From Eutreptiella sp. 'Long Island Sound 2002' (Eukaryota; Euglenozoa; Euglenophyceae; Eutreptiales; Eutreptiaceae), in assembly GCA_964036045.1 (NCBI GenBank), contig OZ038382.1, positions 77,537,918 to 77,601,917 on the forward strand: 64,000 bases of DNA. The letters are read 5' to 3'. Below the pieces are notes generated by a model, which saw only the letters and a list, made by a program, of their open reading frames with translations, was not told the DNA's origin and did not search any database. Positions 1 through 10,294 of this stretch are shown here, in pieces; the first letter of the stretch is position 1; each line of letters begins with the position of its first letter. The position numbers were made by a program, and so were the translations under genes.

Positions 1-3000
1 AGCGTCTCAGCGAGCCTCAGCAACTCACCAAGGTGGTTCTGGGACAAGTAGTCAACCAGAACTGAATTTAGGCGTCCCTCAGGTAGATCAAACGCAGGGA
101 AGGGCTCCCAGGTGGCCTCTTCGACTCCAAACCCTTCCCAGAGGGTGAGGAAGCGCCAACCCTGGCAATAGCAGTGGCGTAGGACAGACTTCACCAGGTA
201 GAAGCCCTCCTTAGCCATCTCCTCAGCGTTCATGTCGGGGAGTTCCCCTTCAACTTCCATAGGGCTGGCAGCCCCTTGCAGGTCTAGGGCGGCCATTTCC
301 TCGTCCTTCAGCTCCCACTCCTCCCCACAGAGGTCTTCAGGATCATGGTAGCGCTTCAGGTGTTGAGCAGCGCACACCAGGGTCCCCCCTAGACGGGCAG
401 AGCACCGCACGGTGATAGGGTGTCCATCCACTGATAGAATCTTTTACGGCCCGAAGTATGGGTCATCGCTGGTAGAGCGTGGCCAGGCGGGTAGTCGACT
501 GTGGTGCACCAGCATCCACTCCCCCTCTTGGTAGGTGGCGGGTACTCGGTGCTTGTTCTTCTTGTTCCACTGACGCTCCCTCACTCTCTGGAGCATAGCC
601 TTGGCCTTGTCCATCTTCGCTTGTTGCTCTTGGACCCATTCACCCACAGAAGAATGGGTGTCCGCTGGATAGGGGGCATGTAGGAACCATGCCGGGCGCC
701 CTAGGAATAGCTCGTGGGGCGAGTAGCCAGTAGCTGAACTCTCTTGGGAGTTCATCATCAAGGATATGATGGGGAGTAGTCTCACCCAGTCTCTGGTGCG
801 TTCAGTTTTGCACCATATCCTTACATTCTCCTTGAGGACACGAATCTGTCGCTCACATAGGGGGTTGCTTGTGTGAGAGTATGGTATCCCCGTAGACACC
901 TGGACATTGAGGGATCTCAGGACCCTCTTGTACCAGCCAGTATCTGAGCGTACTCGTACGTCCTCATCGGAGTTGATGTCCTTGGGCGCCCCATAGACAC
1001 AGAACCACTCCTCCAGGAGTATCTTGATAGTCTCCTCCCTGGTAATGTGCTTGGTACATGGGAACACCCTGGTAAACCTGGTCAACCCACAGGTTACCAC
1101 GAGGGCGAAGTCATAGGCCCCGAACTTCGGCATCTCTGTGTAGTCCACGTATAGAACACTGTTAGCACAGTGAGGGATGGGCAGGGTCGAGTAGAGACCT
1201 CTGTCCCTGATATCCCCTGGTTTGCAGGACCTGCACGGGCACTTGTCCACGATGGGCTGGAGGGCTTTCCGCAGTTGGTTGTCAGTCCACGTAGTGTGGA
1301 ACCACTGCTTGAATAACCTCAGGGTACGATCAGCACCCACATGACCGCTGGACTCATGGGTCCACTTCAGCAGCGCTGGGACTCGGTCACTAGGCACCAC
1401 GATGCGGTCCCCGTGCCAGAGCTAGCTCGTGTCCCTCCTCCACTGATCTTGATTGACCAGGAGGGGTTCAAGGCGTTTCTCCAGGCGCTTGTAGATATCC
1501 CCAAATTCCTTCAGGTACTCCGATTGTTGGAGTCCATCCAGGGGGCGTATCATCGTCATGATGAGGTCCAAGTGGACCTCCATACGGCTGAACGCCTCCT
1601 TAGCCAGCGCTTCAGACCGGGCACCAATCAGGGCGTCGAAGTTGTTGCGGCTGATGTAGTCTGCACACTCGTTCTTCACTCCCTGGATATGGTGTACCGT
1701 CGGCTGTAGTTGACTGGGGTAGGTCCACCAGCGCCGTAGCTTGGCCTTCTCAGGTGGCGGGCCCTTTCGGAAACTGCGGACCGGTTCTTGGTCGCACAGC
1801 CAGACCACAGGGTTACTCCCCAACAGTCGTGCTTGTGAGGATAGCACCAGCATACCCGCGAGCAATTCCTGCTCATAGGTGGAGTAGTTCCCCTGGCCTG
1901 GTTCCACTTCCAGTTCCAGTGGCCAACAGGTACTAGGACCCACTTGTCGTCAGGGTAGCTGTGCTTGAGGCTTCCATCTTGGTTGAGACCTTCCGTCCCC
2001 CATTGGGAAATGGCCGAGTCGAACTCCTCCTTCTCTAGTGCTTGCCATTCGAACAACGTTCCACCACCGCCCCCAATGCTGGCGTCGGTCACCAGGATAA
2101 CCTCCCTCTGTGCCCTAGGCACGCCCAAGCACTTAGCGTTGGCCACCTTGTCTTTGAGCTCGTCAACTGGTTGTTGCTCTTGTGGGCCCCAGCGCCAGAT
2201 AGTACTCTTCTTGATCAAGTCCGTCAGAATGGCGCTGGTGTAGGTGAAGTTTTTGATATGGCGGCGATAGAAGTTGCACGCCCCAATGAAACTGCGTACA
2301 TCATGAAGTCCTTTCTTGGGGTCTTGGTGTCGTACCTTAGCATCCATCAGGGGTTTGGCCTTGGAGGCCGCTGGGGTCCACCACCCATAGCCAACGTCAA
2401 ACCCCAGGTACTGCATGGTCTCCTGCATGAGCTCACACTTCTCCAGCTTGAGTCGTGTGTGGTTCTCCTGGCAGACCGCAAAGAACTCACCCAAGAGGAT
2501 TAGGTGGTCCTCCTGGGTATTGGTCCGGAGGCATACATCGTCGATGTGAGCTTCCATCTGGGCCCCACGGGTTACAAGCTCCTGCACCTTAGCTCTCCTT
2601 CGTAGGATGGACAAGATCTTGTTCATCAGCTCTTGGAATAGAGCGGGTGCGTTGGCCACGACAAATGGCATGACCTTCCACTTGAACACCCTCCCCTGAG
2701 GGGTGATGAAGGCCAGTAGCTCCTGAGCGTTGGGCGTCAGGTCCACTTGCCAGAATCCGCTCCTCTTGTCCATCTTGGTCTTGTAGCGACAGGAGGCTAT
2801 CTTCTCCAGGGTAGACTCCATATTAGGAATGGACCCTGAGTGGTTCAATGTTTTCTTGTTCAGCTCGGCGTAGTCCACTACCAGCCTTTTGGCTGTAGAC
2901 CCAGGTTTAGCCACCAGGAAACAGGGGCTGCAGTGTAGGGGGTAGTCCCCGTCCTTGTACTCCAGGACTAGGCCAGCGTCGATACATTCTTGTATTTGTC

Positions 3001-4909
3001 GCTCGATCTCGTCCGCCTGCTCTTTAGGAGCTGGATAGGGTCTCCTCCGGATCTTGTGACCCACGAACTAGGGTTTCACCTTGAGGTCCATCTGTACCAG
3101 CTTGTCACATGAAGCTGGAGGGGGTAGTTCTCCGAATACCTCCAGATAGGTCGTTATAAGCTTCTGCTCCCGCGGGTCCAATAGCTTGATCTTGTCCTCC
3201 ATGTCCGCGTCAGAGTGTAAGTTGCTTACCACCTGCGTAATAGACGTCGGGAGGTGATCCTCCACCAACTCTTCGCCCTTGGTAGTGTCCTTCAACCCTT
3301 GGTAGGCATATAGAAGGTCTTGTTCAACCATCTCCGGTGGACAATGGCAATATAGGCACGCTCGAGGGGGTTCACATACACATTCCTCCCAGAGGTCGTC
3401 CTCCTCTGGCGTCCTCACATGGGCGCCCCACACGCTCTTCATGAGCTTAAGATCTACCTCCCTTTGCCAGGTGGTGATCTTCTGTTCGAGGTCCTCCTTC
3501 AACTGGGATAGATCTCCCATACGTCCTGGCTTCAGTGGCCATGAGCTGCGGGTAGGCTTAGCGTAGCATAGCTTTTTCGCCACCAACTTCCTCTTGGAGT
3601 CCACATACTCCCTTAGCCTGGATCGAGTGTCCAGCTCCTCGTCCACGGGGTCTTCCACCCTCATGGAGAGTAGGGGTTTCAGTGGGGCGACGTACTCGGC
3701 GTTCTCCACTTCCTCCGCACAGGTCTGCACGAAGAAGGCAACGTGCTTAGTTTTGTCATCTGAGTGGATAGAGCTAGGTAGCTCGGACAGTCCACACTCA
3801 GAGACTCCATCAGGAACAGGTACATGGCAGGGAGAGTTGGGGGCGTTGGTGTCAGTCACGACAGACCCCTCTCCTTCGGGTATAGTCTCAATAGCATCTT
3901 GAGGTCGTAGTCGATCCTTCAAGTCACCCAGGGCGAGTCCATCGCTTTCTCGTTGTATAGCCTGGACCAGAGTCGGGTCCAGATCCTCCCAGGCGATGGA
4001 GGTAAGACCTCCCGCCACCACGCTGAGCATACTCCCCCATCTGGGTTTCCCAATAGGCGTCTTCCGCCCTAGAGGCACATAGATGGCCTCATCAGGTATC
4101 CGAACAGAGCTGATAGTCAGCCTGTCCAGGAGGTTTCGCCAGTACTTGCAGTTGCCCCCATGGGCTCCCAAATCGGGGGAACACAGGACCATACGGGGAC
4201 GTTCCAATGCCACCTTGGTCAGGACCTTCCCCAGTTCACTGAACCTGGGGTTCCCGTACGCCATCCCGAAAGAGGGCCAGTAAAATTTGTAACTGCAGTT
4301 CTCCTCCTTGCTGCAGTAAAGGTCCAGTACATGCTGCTTGTCGCTGGCGAACAACTCCACACTCAGGTCTTCTCTAGAGTAACACATTTCCTTCAAACCT
4401 TGGTCTAGGACTTCCCCCAATAGTTGATAGTCCTCAGTTTTGGAGGCCGCCATCATGTTCGAGGGCTCCTCCTTCGATAGCCTCAGGTAACTCGAGGTAT
4501 GTTCCGACTGCTCCAGTGGCACAGACTCTCTGCCACTGCCTTGGTCCACGTAGAGGAGGTAGGGCGCTTGCAGCGTCAGGGATTGTATCTGGAAATGCTG
4601 CACGAAGAACTCAGTCCCCAATACAAAGTCGAAGGCCTCAGTGTCCATTACATAGAACCGATGGGCAATAGTCCGGGAGCCCATAGGTACCTCCACTTCA
4701 CAGTCCCCGCAGCTGTGCACCACATGTCCATCCCCCATTCGTATAGCCCCGGTGGTCATGGTGTTCTTCAGGCTCCCACAAGTTAAAGTTTTCTTGGCCA
4801 CTATAGATATGGTGGCGCCAGTATCCAATACCCCCAGGTATTCGCGTCCCCCTAGTCGGATAATACGTACCCAAAAGACCAGGTCCTGGGTGCCACCGGA
4901 GCGTTCCCG
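1..4909 (-). pseudogene. pol: pol pseudogene of A1 (protease, RT, RNase H, integrase, chromodomain)
   Basis: Protease is marked by DTGAT near 4820. It is followed by the extra domain with VELFASDKQ and AYGNPRFSELG, then RT with HIDD at 2537-2548, RNase H with TDAS, integrase and chromodomain. Against A2, a Glu codon became TAG at about 3065-3067 and one G was lost from a G-run near 1890. A Tyr codon became TAG near 1422 and another became TAA near 444. The conserved PFGVANAP of RT reads PFVVANAP. These defects make it non-functional. Confidence 0.9.
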
Positions 4910-7371
4910 TCAGAACTCCGCGGGACAGGTCACCTCGAACCCCTTCTCTTCTTAGCATTGCCGTCATCACCACCTTCGTGCTCCCGCTTGGCCCCTTGTT
5001 CTTTCTGGGCCTGCGTCTGTGAGCGTGTGGTAGGACCAGACTGCCCTCCAGAGGGCTCGGAGTTCCCCCCTGGATTAGGGTTGGGTTTGCCTCCGTTCTT
5101 GTCCCTGTTCTTGTTGTCCTTGTCTGGCTGACGGTTAGCGCCTCCTCCTCGTCCACTTTAACTCTTGTCTTGCCCTTGTCCACGTCCTGTCGACTTGCCC
5201 GTGCCGGAGTCGTTGCCTTTGCCCTTGCCTCAACCTTTGACTGAGCCTTTGCCAGGATTCTCACCTTTAAGCTTCGCCGATAGGCGTTGCTTATGGTAGC
5301 ACTCATCCTCGTAGTGCTTCCTATTCCCATACAAGGCACACGTGATGGTGCACCTGTAATGATCCGGCAGCTTCCCTCTGGCGCCGGTGTTCTTCTCCTG
5401 CTGCTTCCCCTGGACTACGAAGCAGTCTCGCTGCTCGCAGTCAGGGGCGTGCTGCAGGTGGCCCTGCTCGTCTCTGGCATCACACCAGAAGAGCTCCTTG
5501 ACGTTTTCCATGATACGGGCATGGGCGTGTTTGGGGGTAGTCCCCTGCCCAGGTCTGGATCCTTGGTACCCTTTGCCACCGTTTCGGGAGCCTCCTCCTC
5601 CAGGGGGGTAGTTGTTCAGGTGCTGGTCACTCTCCTTCTCCAGCGCCAGCTCCAGGAGTAGCACACATAGATCCTCGTAGCGGAGGGATCTAGCCTTGCG
5701 CTCTGCCGTTGAACGGCACTCGTCCCACAGCTCTCGAGGGAGCTTAGCCACCAACCACAAGAGCAGGTCGTCGCTGCTGTAGGAACCGGGCGTCAATCGT
5801 CCAGCCCAGTGATCCAGGTCAGCCAACAGCTCAGAGACCCTGCCAGGTTTGGGGATGTTCGGCAGCACAGGCAGGTTCTGGATCTCGGCCCTGATGGAGA
5901 GGTCAGTTTCATAGGTCGGGTACTGCCTCTCCAAGGCAACCAACACATCGACAAAGGTGGCGGAGCTAGTCACGATCCGTCTGACCTGCTTCTCCAGGTA
6001 CTTGGTCTTGCAGCACTGCAGGAGCAGATCACACTTGACCCGTCCACTAGCGTGGGTTTGGCCGGTCAATCGGAGAAACCGGCCAAAAGGCTCAGCAAAC
6101 TCGCTGAGGTCCTTGCCTGTGAACTCAGGCAGGTTCACCACGATCTTGGAGGTGGCAATAGCCTTAGCCTCCTGAGACCTGCGTCCCTCAGGGCATCGGG
6201 TCTTCCTCTTCTTCTTTTTCTTCTTCCCACTTGGGTTCTCGGGGTCCTCCGGGTCGTCGTCCTCCGAGGGCGAAGCAGAAGTCATCGACGGCGGCTCATC
6301 ATCGGAGGGGTCTCCGCCTAGATCACTAGAGCCGCAGGGCTCCACGTCAACCATTGCCCTTAAGGCTGTCAGCCCCAGCCGGTCTAGCTCGGCTCTCGTA
6401 GAATTCGTCACGTGGCTGCAGGGCGGCTGGGCTGTTCTCGGTACGAAAGGACTTCTCGGTATCGCTGCAGGGGTCGGCATCGGTCGGCTCCTCAGGCTCC
6501 CCAGGGTGTTTGTCAGCCCTGCCACCAGGTGGTTGGCCTGTACTCGATGGGGTGACACTCCCACCGTGGTAGGTGACGCTTGGGGCGGTATCATCAGGGG
6601 CTCCAGTTTCTCTCGAATCTCTTGAGTGAGGTCGCCAACAATTTTGGAGGTGGCTCCTCGGAGCAGCTCGTTGATCTCCGACCGCGTCAGGGAGCTGTTG
6701 GAGGATCTCCCCGATCCTCTACTCCTGCCTCCAAGAGACTCAGGTCCTCTCCCCAACCCACTCAAGGTTGCATACCCAGGAACATCCACATAGGTTCCCG
6801 TAGCGGGTAGAGGATGGTGATAGTCAGCCGCATACCATCACGGCGCAGAACTGGAGGTCACTCGCTCACTGGCAGTAGTTGCCTCAGGAAACGCAGTGGT
6901 AGGTGGTCCCAAACCATAGGCGGGGTAGGTAGGCATACCAGTAAAGCCTGTGCCCACTGCCATAGGCGGGTTGGTTATGGGTGTGGATGTTGCAGCGGCT
7001 GGGTGTGGAATTGGGAGTGTGGTGGTTATAGGAGGGGGTGATGCGTGGAGGTCAGAAGCGCTTGGTGCGCCTTCGAAGGTAGGATCATTGGTCAGGTCTT
7101 GCCCTTGGTCTTCTCCTTCGTCTGCTATGCCTTCTCCAGCATCTTTCTCGCTCTCACTCTTCCTCTTCACAGGATGAGTGACCACCTCCTCGACTGAGAG
7201 GGCCCGGAGGGCCAACTGGAGTCCTTCGAACAAATCCTCCGCCACCTCCACTGGCCCATGTAAGGGCTCCGAAGGTACAGCGCTAGGTCCAGGTCCAGGT
7301 TCACCGGGTGCTGGCCTTGCTGGTGCCTCAGGCGCTGTCTTCACGTCGGTGTCCTCTTTCTTTGTGTCCAT
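4910..7371 (-). pseudogene. gag: gag pseudogene of A1
   Basis: Gag forms the retrotransposon particle and binds RNA. The start MDTKKEDTDVKTAPE aligns with A2 Gag. The central capsid-like segment is present, followed by a Lys/Gly-rich tail. Compared with A2 there is an Arg codon changed to TGA near 6836 and, in the tail, a Gly codon changed to TGA near 5230 and a Gln codon changed to TAA near 5160. A deletion of about 37 nt near 4950 shifts the frame. The CCHC zinc knuckle is also damaged: its second Cys is Tyr (codon at 5329-5331). It ends at the same TGA-CGG as A2. Confidence 0.88.
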
Positions 7372-7458
7372 CTTCGTTCGCCCTTCTGCTTATATATGAC
7401 TGATCTCGGCGCACTGGTTGTACGGCACGGGGTTGCTGCCGGTACGCAGAGACATTCT

Positions 7459-7472
7459 GCCTCTTGCTACCA
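7459..7472 (-). promoter_or_regulatory. Primer binding site of A1
   Basis: On the minus strand TGGTAGCAAGAGGC directly follows the LTR. It matches the A2 site (TGGTAGCAGAGGC) except for one inserted A. It resembles the initiator-Met type of site (TGGTATCAGAG...). The tRNA assignment is inferred. Confidence 0.65.
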
Positions 7473-8258
7473 GAAAGTTTTATAGTGATTTCAACACTGT
7501 GTTTGTGCCTCTCCTGCTGCTTGCTGCTGGTGTAAGGTTTCCTGCTGCTTGTTTTTGAAGAGGATAATGTTTTAGTTGCTGAAATACAATCAATCCAGGA
7601 TAGCCCAAGCCAGAGATAAGCAAGTAGAAGAGAATCAGGATCAAAGCATGAAGGGCTGCAGTGTAAGCAGTGAAAGATGAAAGAGTATTCACAGAAACTG
7701 CAACTCAAGGCACATCTGATTGAATATTCACAAAGATAGCTGAAATGTTTTGGAAAAAGAGTTGGAAAACTGCCCCATGGTCACTCAATCTCCATAGTGC
7801 CATCTCAGGAGATGTGCACTCTTTGTTTTGGGTCCCATATGTGCTGAGGTGGCAGGGCATGTGGCGATGAGGTCACTGCCATGTCACATGGGATCTTCCT
7901 AGTTAGCTAGGCTGACCGGGAATTGAACCCAGGACCTCTCAGAAAGAGGTGCCCAGCCCCCTAGGGTGCATACCACTAGGACAGCTAAGAATTCATGAGA
8001 AAACATAGATCAATTCAGAGACTCTGCCCTGGATATGTCAGTTCTCAGTCGACTCAGGAAAAGATGAATTGCCTCACATTGATAGGGGATTAAGGGGTCC
8101 ACTCCATATCCTGATTTAGTGTTTGGTTGCATAGGTCAAAATGTGTTATCACCACTTTTTGTTGGACCAATACTAAGATAGATATGCCTGTGTGCTTGCA
8201 GCATCTCAAATACAACTAGAGTATGCCTCAAAGCATTGCAAAAGCACTTTTTCTTACT
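7472..8258 (-). repeat. 5' LTR of element A1 (787 bp)
   Basis: This is the reverse complement of the element A2 LTRs, with moderate divergence. On the minus strand it starts AGTAAG (8258 downwards) and ends with TTTCT next to the primer binding site. It contains the tRNA-like segment at 7903-7988. The bases next to its outer end are GTTGG, the likely target duplication, but the partner lies outside the window. Confidence 0.9.
7903..7988 (-). other. tRNA-like segment inside A1 LTR
   Basis: On the minus strand there is an A-box-like CTAGTGGTATGC (7968-7979) and a B-box-like GGTTCAATTCC (7919-7929). A 6-bp closing stem TTAGCT/AGCTAA bounds the segment. The T-arm pairs CTGGG with CCCGG around a 7-nt loop. 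It is not a canonical cloverleaf, so it is not called a tRNA gene. Confidence 0.6.
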
Positions 8259-8700
8259 GTTGGTTAAGCCTAGTGCTCCCCTACCTCACGACCCCTATAC
8301 TCAATTGTTTCTATCACCTATTGTGGTTCTACTTTTCAACTGATTCTGAATTCAGTTGCTTGGCCATGCTGGCCAAGCCACATCCTGTGTCTGGCCTAAC
8401 TCCTTTGCTCCAGATTCCTAACCGACTCCATTGTATCCAAAAGAGTTCACATGAAGTGCTGGGTGCCATCTTTGGAGACCTGAGTCATGCCAGTTTTCAC
8501 ATAAAATCACCTATTTTGTTCATAAACCATTGGGGCATTGTATTTAGATCTACATTCGTCTATCTGCAGCCCCCCCTTGCTACACGTGTTTTGATTGTTG
8601 AAGGACTCATCCTGATTTGATTGATCTGGTGCCTGCTATTGCGCTACTTCATCTTCGTGTAGGACTCTTTTTGACTTGTGGAAAATCATCAAGGTTTTCT
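8259..8700 (+). repeat. Partial older LTR interrupted by A1
   Basis: The sequence from GTTAAGCCTAGTG onward is clearly related to the B1 LTR (compare 44000-44230) but diverged. It ends GGTTTTCT at 8700, like other LTR ends of this group. A1 inserted into it. Its left half should lie beyond the left edge of the window. The open frame at 8192-8620 is only LTR sequence. Confidence 0.75.
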
Positions 8701-9149
8701 AAAACAAATACAAGGAACAAGCACACCTGTGAGCAAACCAGAAACCATTTCTCGGACCGTACTCTTTTGTAAATCTCTATTCTCTAGGGGTGGCTGACGT
8801 TGACCGCGGTGTATGAGTGTTGGCTTACCGGCTGCTCCGCGCCAAAAGCCGCAACGCCGGTTATCTTCACGGCCGTTTGTCTGACACCTCTCCTTCACCG
8901 TGCTTGCACTGAGGCCTCAGCTATCTTGGCAACATTGACAGAGGTTCCATCAGATGTGGCACTCACAGTGGTGTGCTACTTGCAGCAATGTCATGCAAGA
9001 ATGTCAATCAAACTGCCCTGGTGAGCAACGGTTGGCTCGGTCCATGATGATGGAACTCCGATCTTGTATTTGCACACTTTGTCCTCCAGTGACTTGCTAT
9101 TATCCAATGGGGTTGAAAGCCATTAGATAGCAGGCGCCATGCGGCCGAC
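8701..9149. other. Intergenic, no gene seen
   Basis: About 450 bp between the LTR fragment and host repeat copy A. The short open frames here (8689-8898 minus and 8800-9024 plus) have no recognisable domain or motif. I see no tRNA or repeat. Confidence 0.5.
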
Positions 9150-9623
9150 TGCAATGGGCACATGCCCTGACTGGAGCCTGTGTTAGGATGACAGATTAGT
9201 TCAAAACATTTTCTGTCAAGTGTTTTACAGAAAAAACATTATGTTTCACTGCGGGAGCCAGAAGATACATTGTATCCGCTGGCGCTGTCGCGTTGCGAGT
9301 GTCTGTATTTTAGTGTACAGAGGTGTAGGATTTTATTGTTAAATTGTTGGTTCTGTCAGTAGTTTTTCGGTGAGAACAAAATCCTTTGCAATTGTGGATA
9401 TACAGGTGGGTTGCGATACATTGCTGTGCATAATTCAGATTGTTTTAAATTGGCAACGCACTGTGATCTTGTTGTTCTAGGAACAACAAGATGTCTTGCA
9501 AAATATGGGTTTCACAGCATTGGTGCGTGCGGATACAGGGCAGTGAAGGCGAAGACCAAATGTGGAAAGACAAAATTCAAGGTGATCTGTGGAGGTAAAG
9601 AAATAGACAAGAAGCCCATAACA
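9150..9623 (+). repeat. Host interspersed repeat, uninterrupted copy A
   Basis: It matches 32859-33118 joined to 44449-44668, the two pieces that flank element B1. It contains a near-perfect palindrome CTTGTTGTTC-ta-GGAACAACAAG around 9472. A short frame (9411-9677) could encode 88 residues rich in Lys but has no recognised domain. Its nature (old transposon or gene relic) is unknown. Confidence 0.8.
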
Positions 9624-9687
9624 ATCTTGCTGTCCGTGGGCCTCCACAGAGATCACCGAAAACCAAAGAGACTTTGAAAAACAGTGT

Positions 9688-9840
9688 TCCACAACGCCGC
9701 CGAAGAAAGATTCAAAGATTTCAAGTATGGGCACCCCGGCGGAAACACAGTTCCACAATGCCGCCGACGAGGGAGTTCCAACGTTTCAAGTGTGTGCATG
9801 CAGCCGGAAACAAACTACCACAATGACGCCAGAGGGGGAA
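9688..9840 (+). repeat. Short tandem repeat, ~65-bp unit, about 2.4 copies
   Basis: Units start at 9688, 9751 and about 9816. Each has TTCCACAAYGCCGCCGA (the third is more diverged), then TTCAAGT and a CCGGCGGAAACA-like end. The third unit is truncated. Confidence 0.65.
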
Positions 9841-10294
9841 ACAGACCGTGAAGCAGTGCCGGCGAGCGCCAGGAGGGCTCCAAGCACAAATTGGAGCTCG
9901 TGAGAACGCTAAGGAGCACCAGCGAACGCGGAGGACACGAAGCAACACCCGAAGTGCAAAAGGCGCGATGCAACGCCTCTGGAAGCAAGGGCGCCGCGCG
10001 ATGAAGCCGCAACGCGGCGCCTGTGAAGGCAGTTCGCCGCGGCATGGAGCAGCAATGGCAGCGCGCACGGCAAGAGGTCCAAGCCTCGAAAACACTTTAA
10101 GGTTTCTATGTTGTCCCTCTCCCTCTCTCCATGTCCCTGGTGCGGTAGCCTGCTTGCAGCCACTGAGCGTTGCCATGGGGCCCTAGGCTTGAGACTTGCA
10201 ATGACAGTGCTTTCTCTTGGGCACTTTAAACTTACAACGAGTTTCACTGCTTGCGCGGCCCTGAGAGGCCTCTGATGGTGGGGCACTGCGCTAA
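9841..10294. other. Intergenic with one hairpin motif copy
   Basis: There is no supported gene. Overlapping open frames on both strands here look like by-products of GC-rich composition. At 10205-10243 lies one copy of the hairpin motif (GTGC...GCAC, then ACAACGAGTT) that recurs at 19573-19826. Confidence 0.5.

Larger units (their letters stand above)
1..8258 (-). mobile_element. Element A1: decayed Ty3/gypsy-like LTR retrotransposon, 3' end outside window
   Basis: Read on the minus strand, the order is 5' LTR (7472-8258), primer binding site, gag, an in-frame stop, then protease, RT, RNase H, integrase and chromodomain. The window begins about ten codons before the end of pol. A1 is collinear with element A2 at 21145-32521, and comparison of the two locates each defect. 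A1 has several nonsense codons, a 1-nt deletion near 1890 and a deletion of roughly 37 nt near 4950, so it cannot encode an intact Gag-Pol. It sits inside an older LTR fragment that resumes at 8259. Seeing both the family resemblance and the collinearity makes the call firm. Confidence 0.93.

Noticed and set aside
8192-8620. A 142-codon frame on the plus strand
   Set aside because: It spans the A1 LTR end and the older LTR fragment. The sequence is repeat DNA, not a gene.
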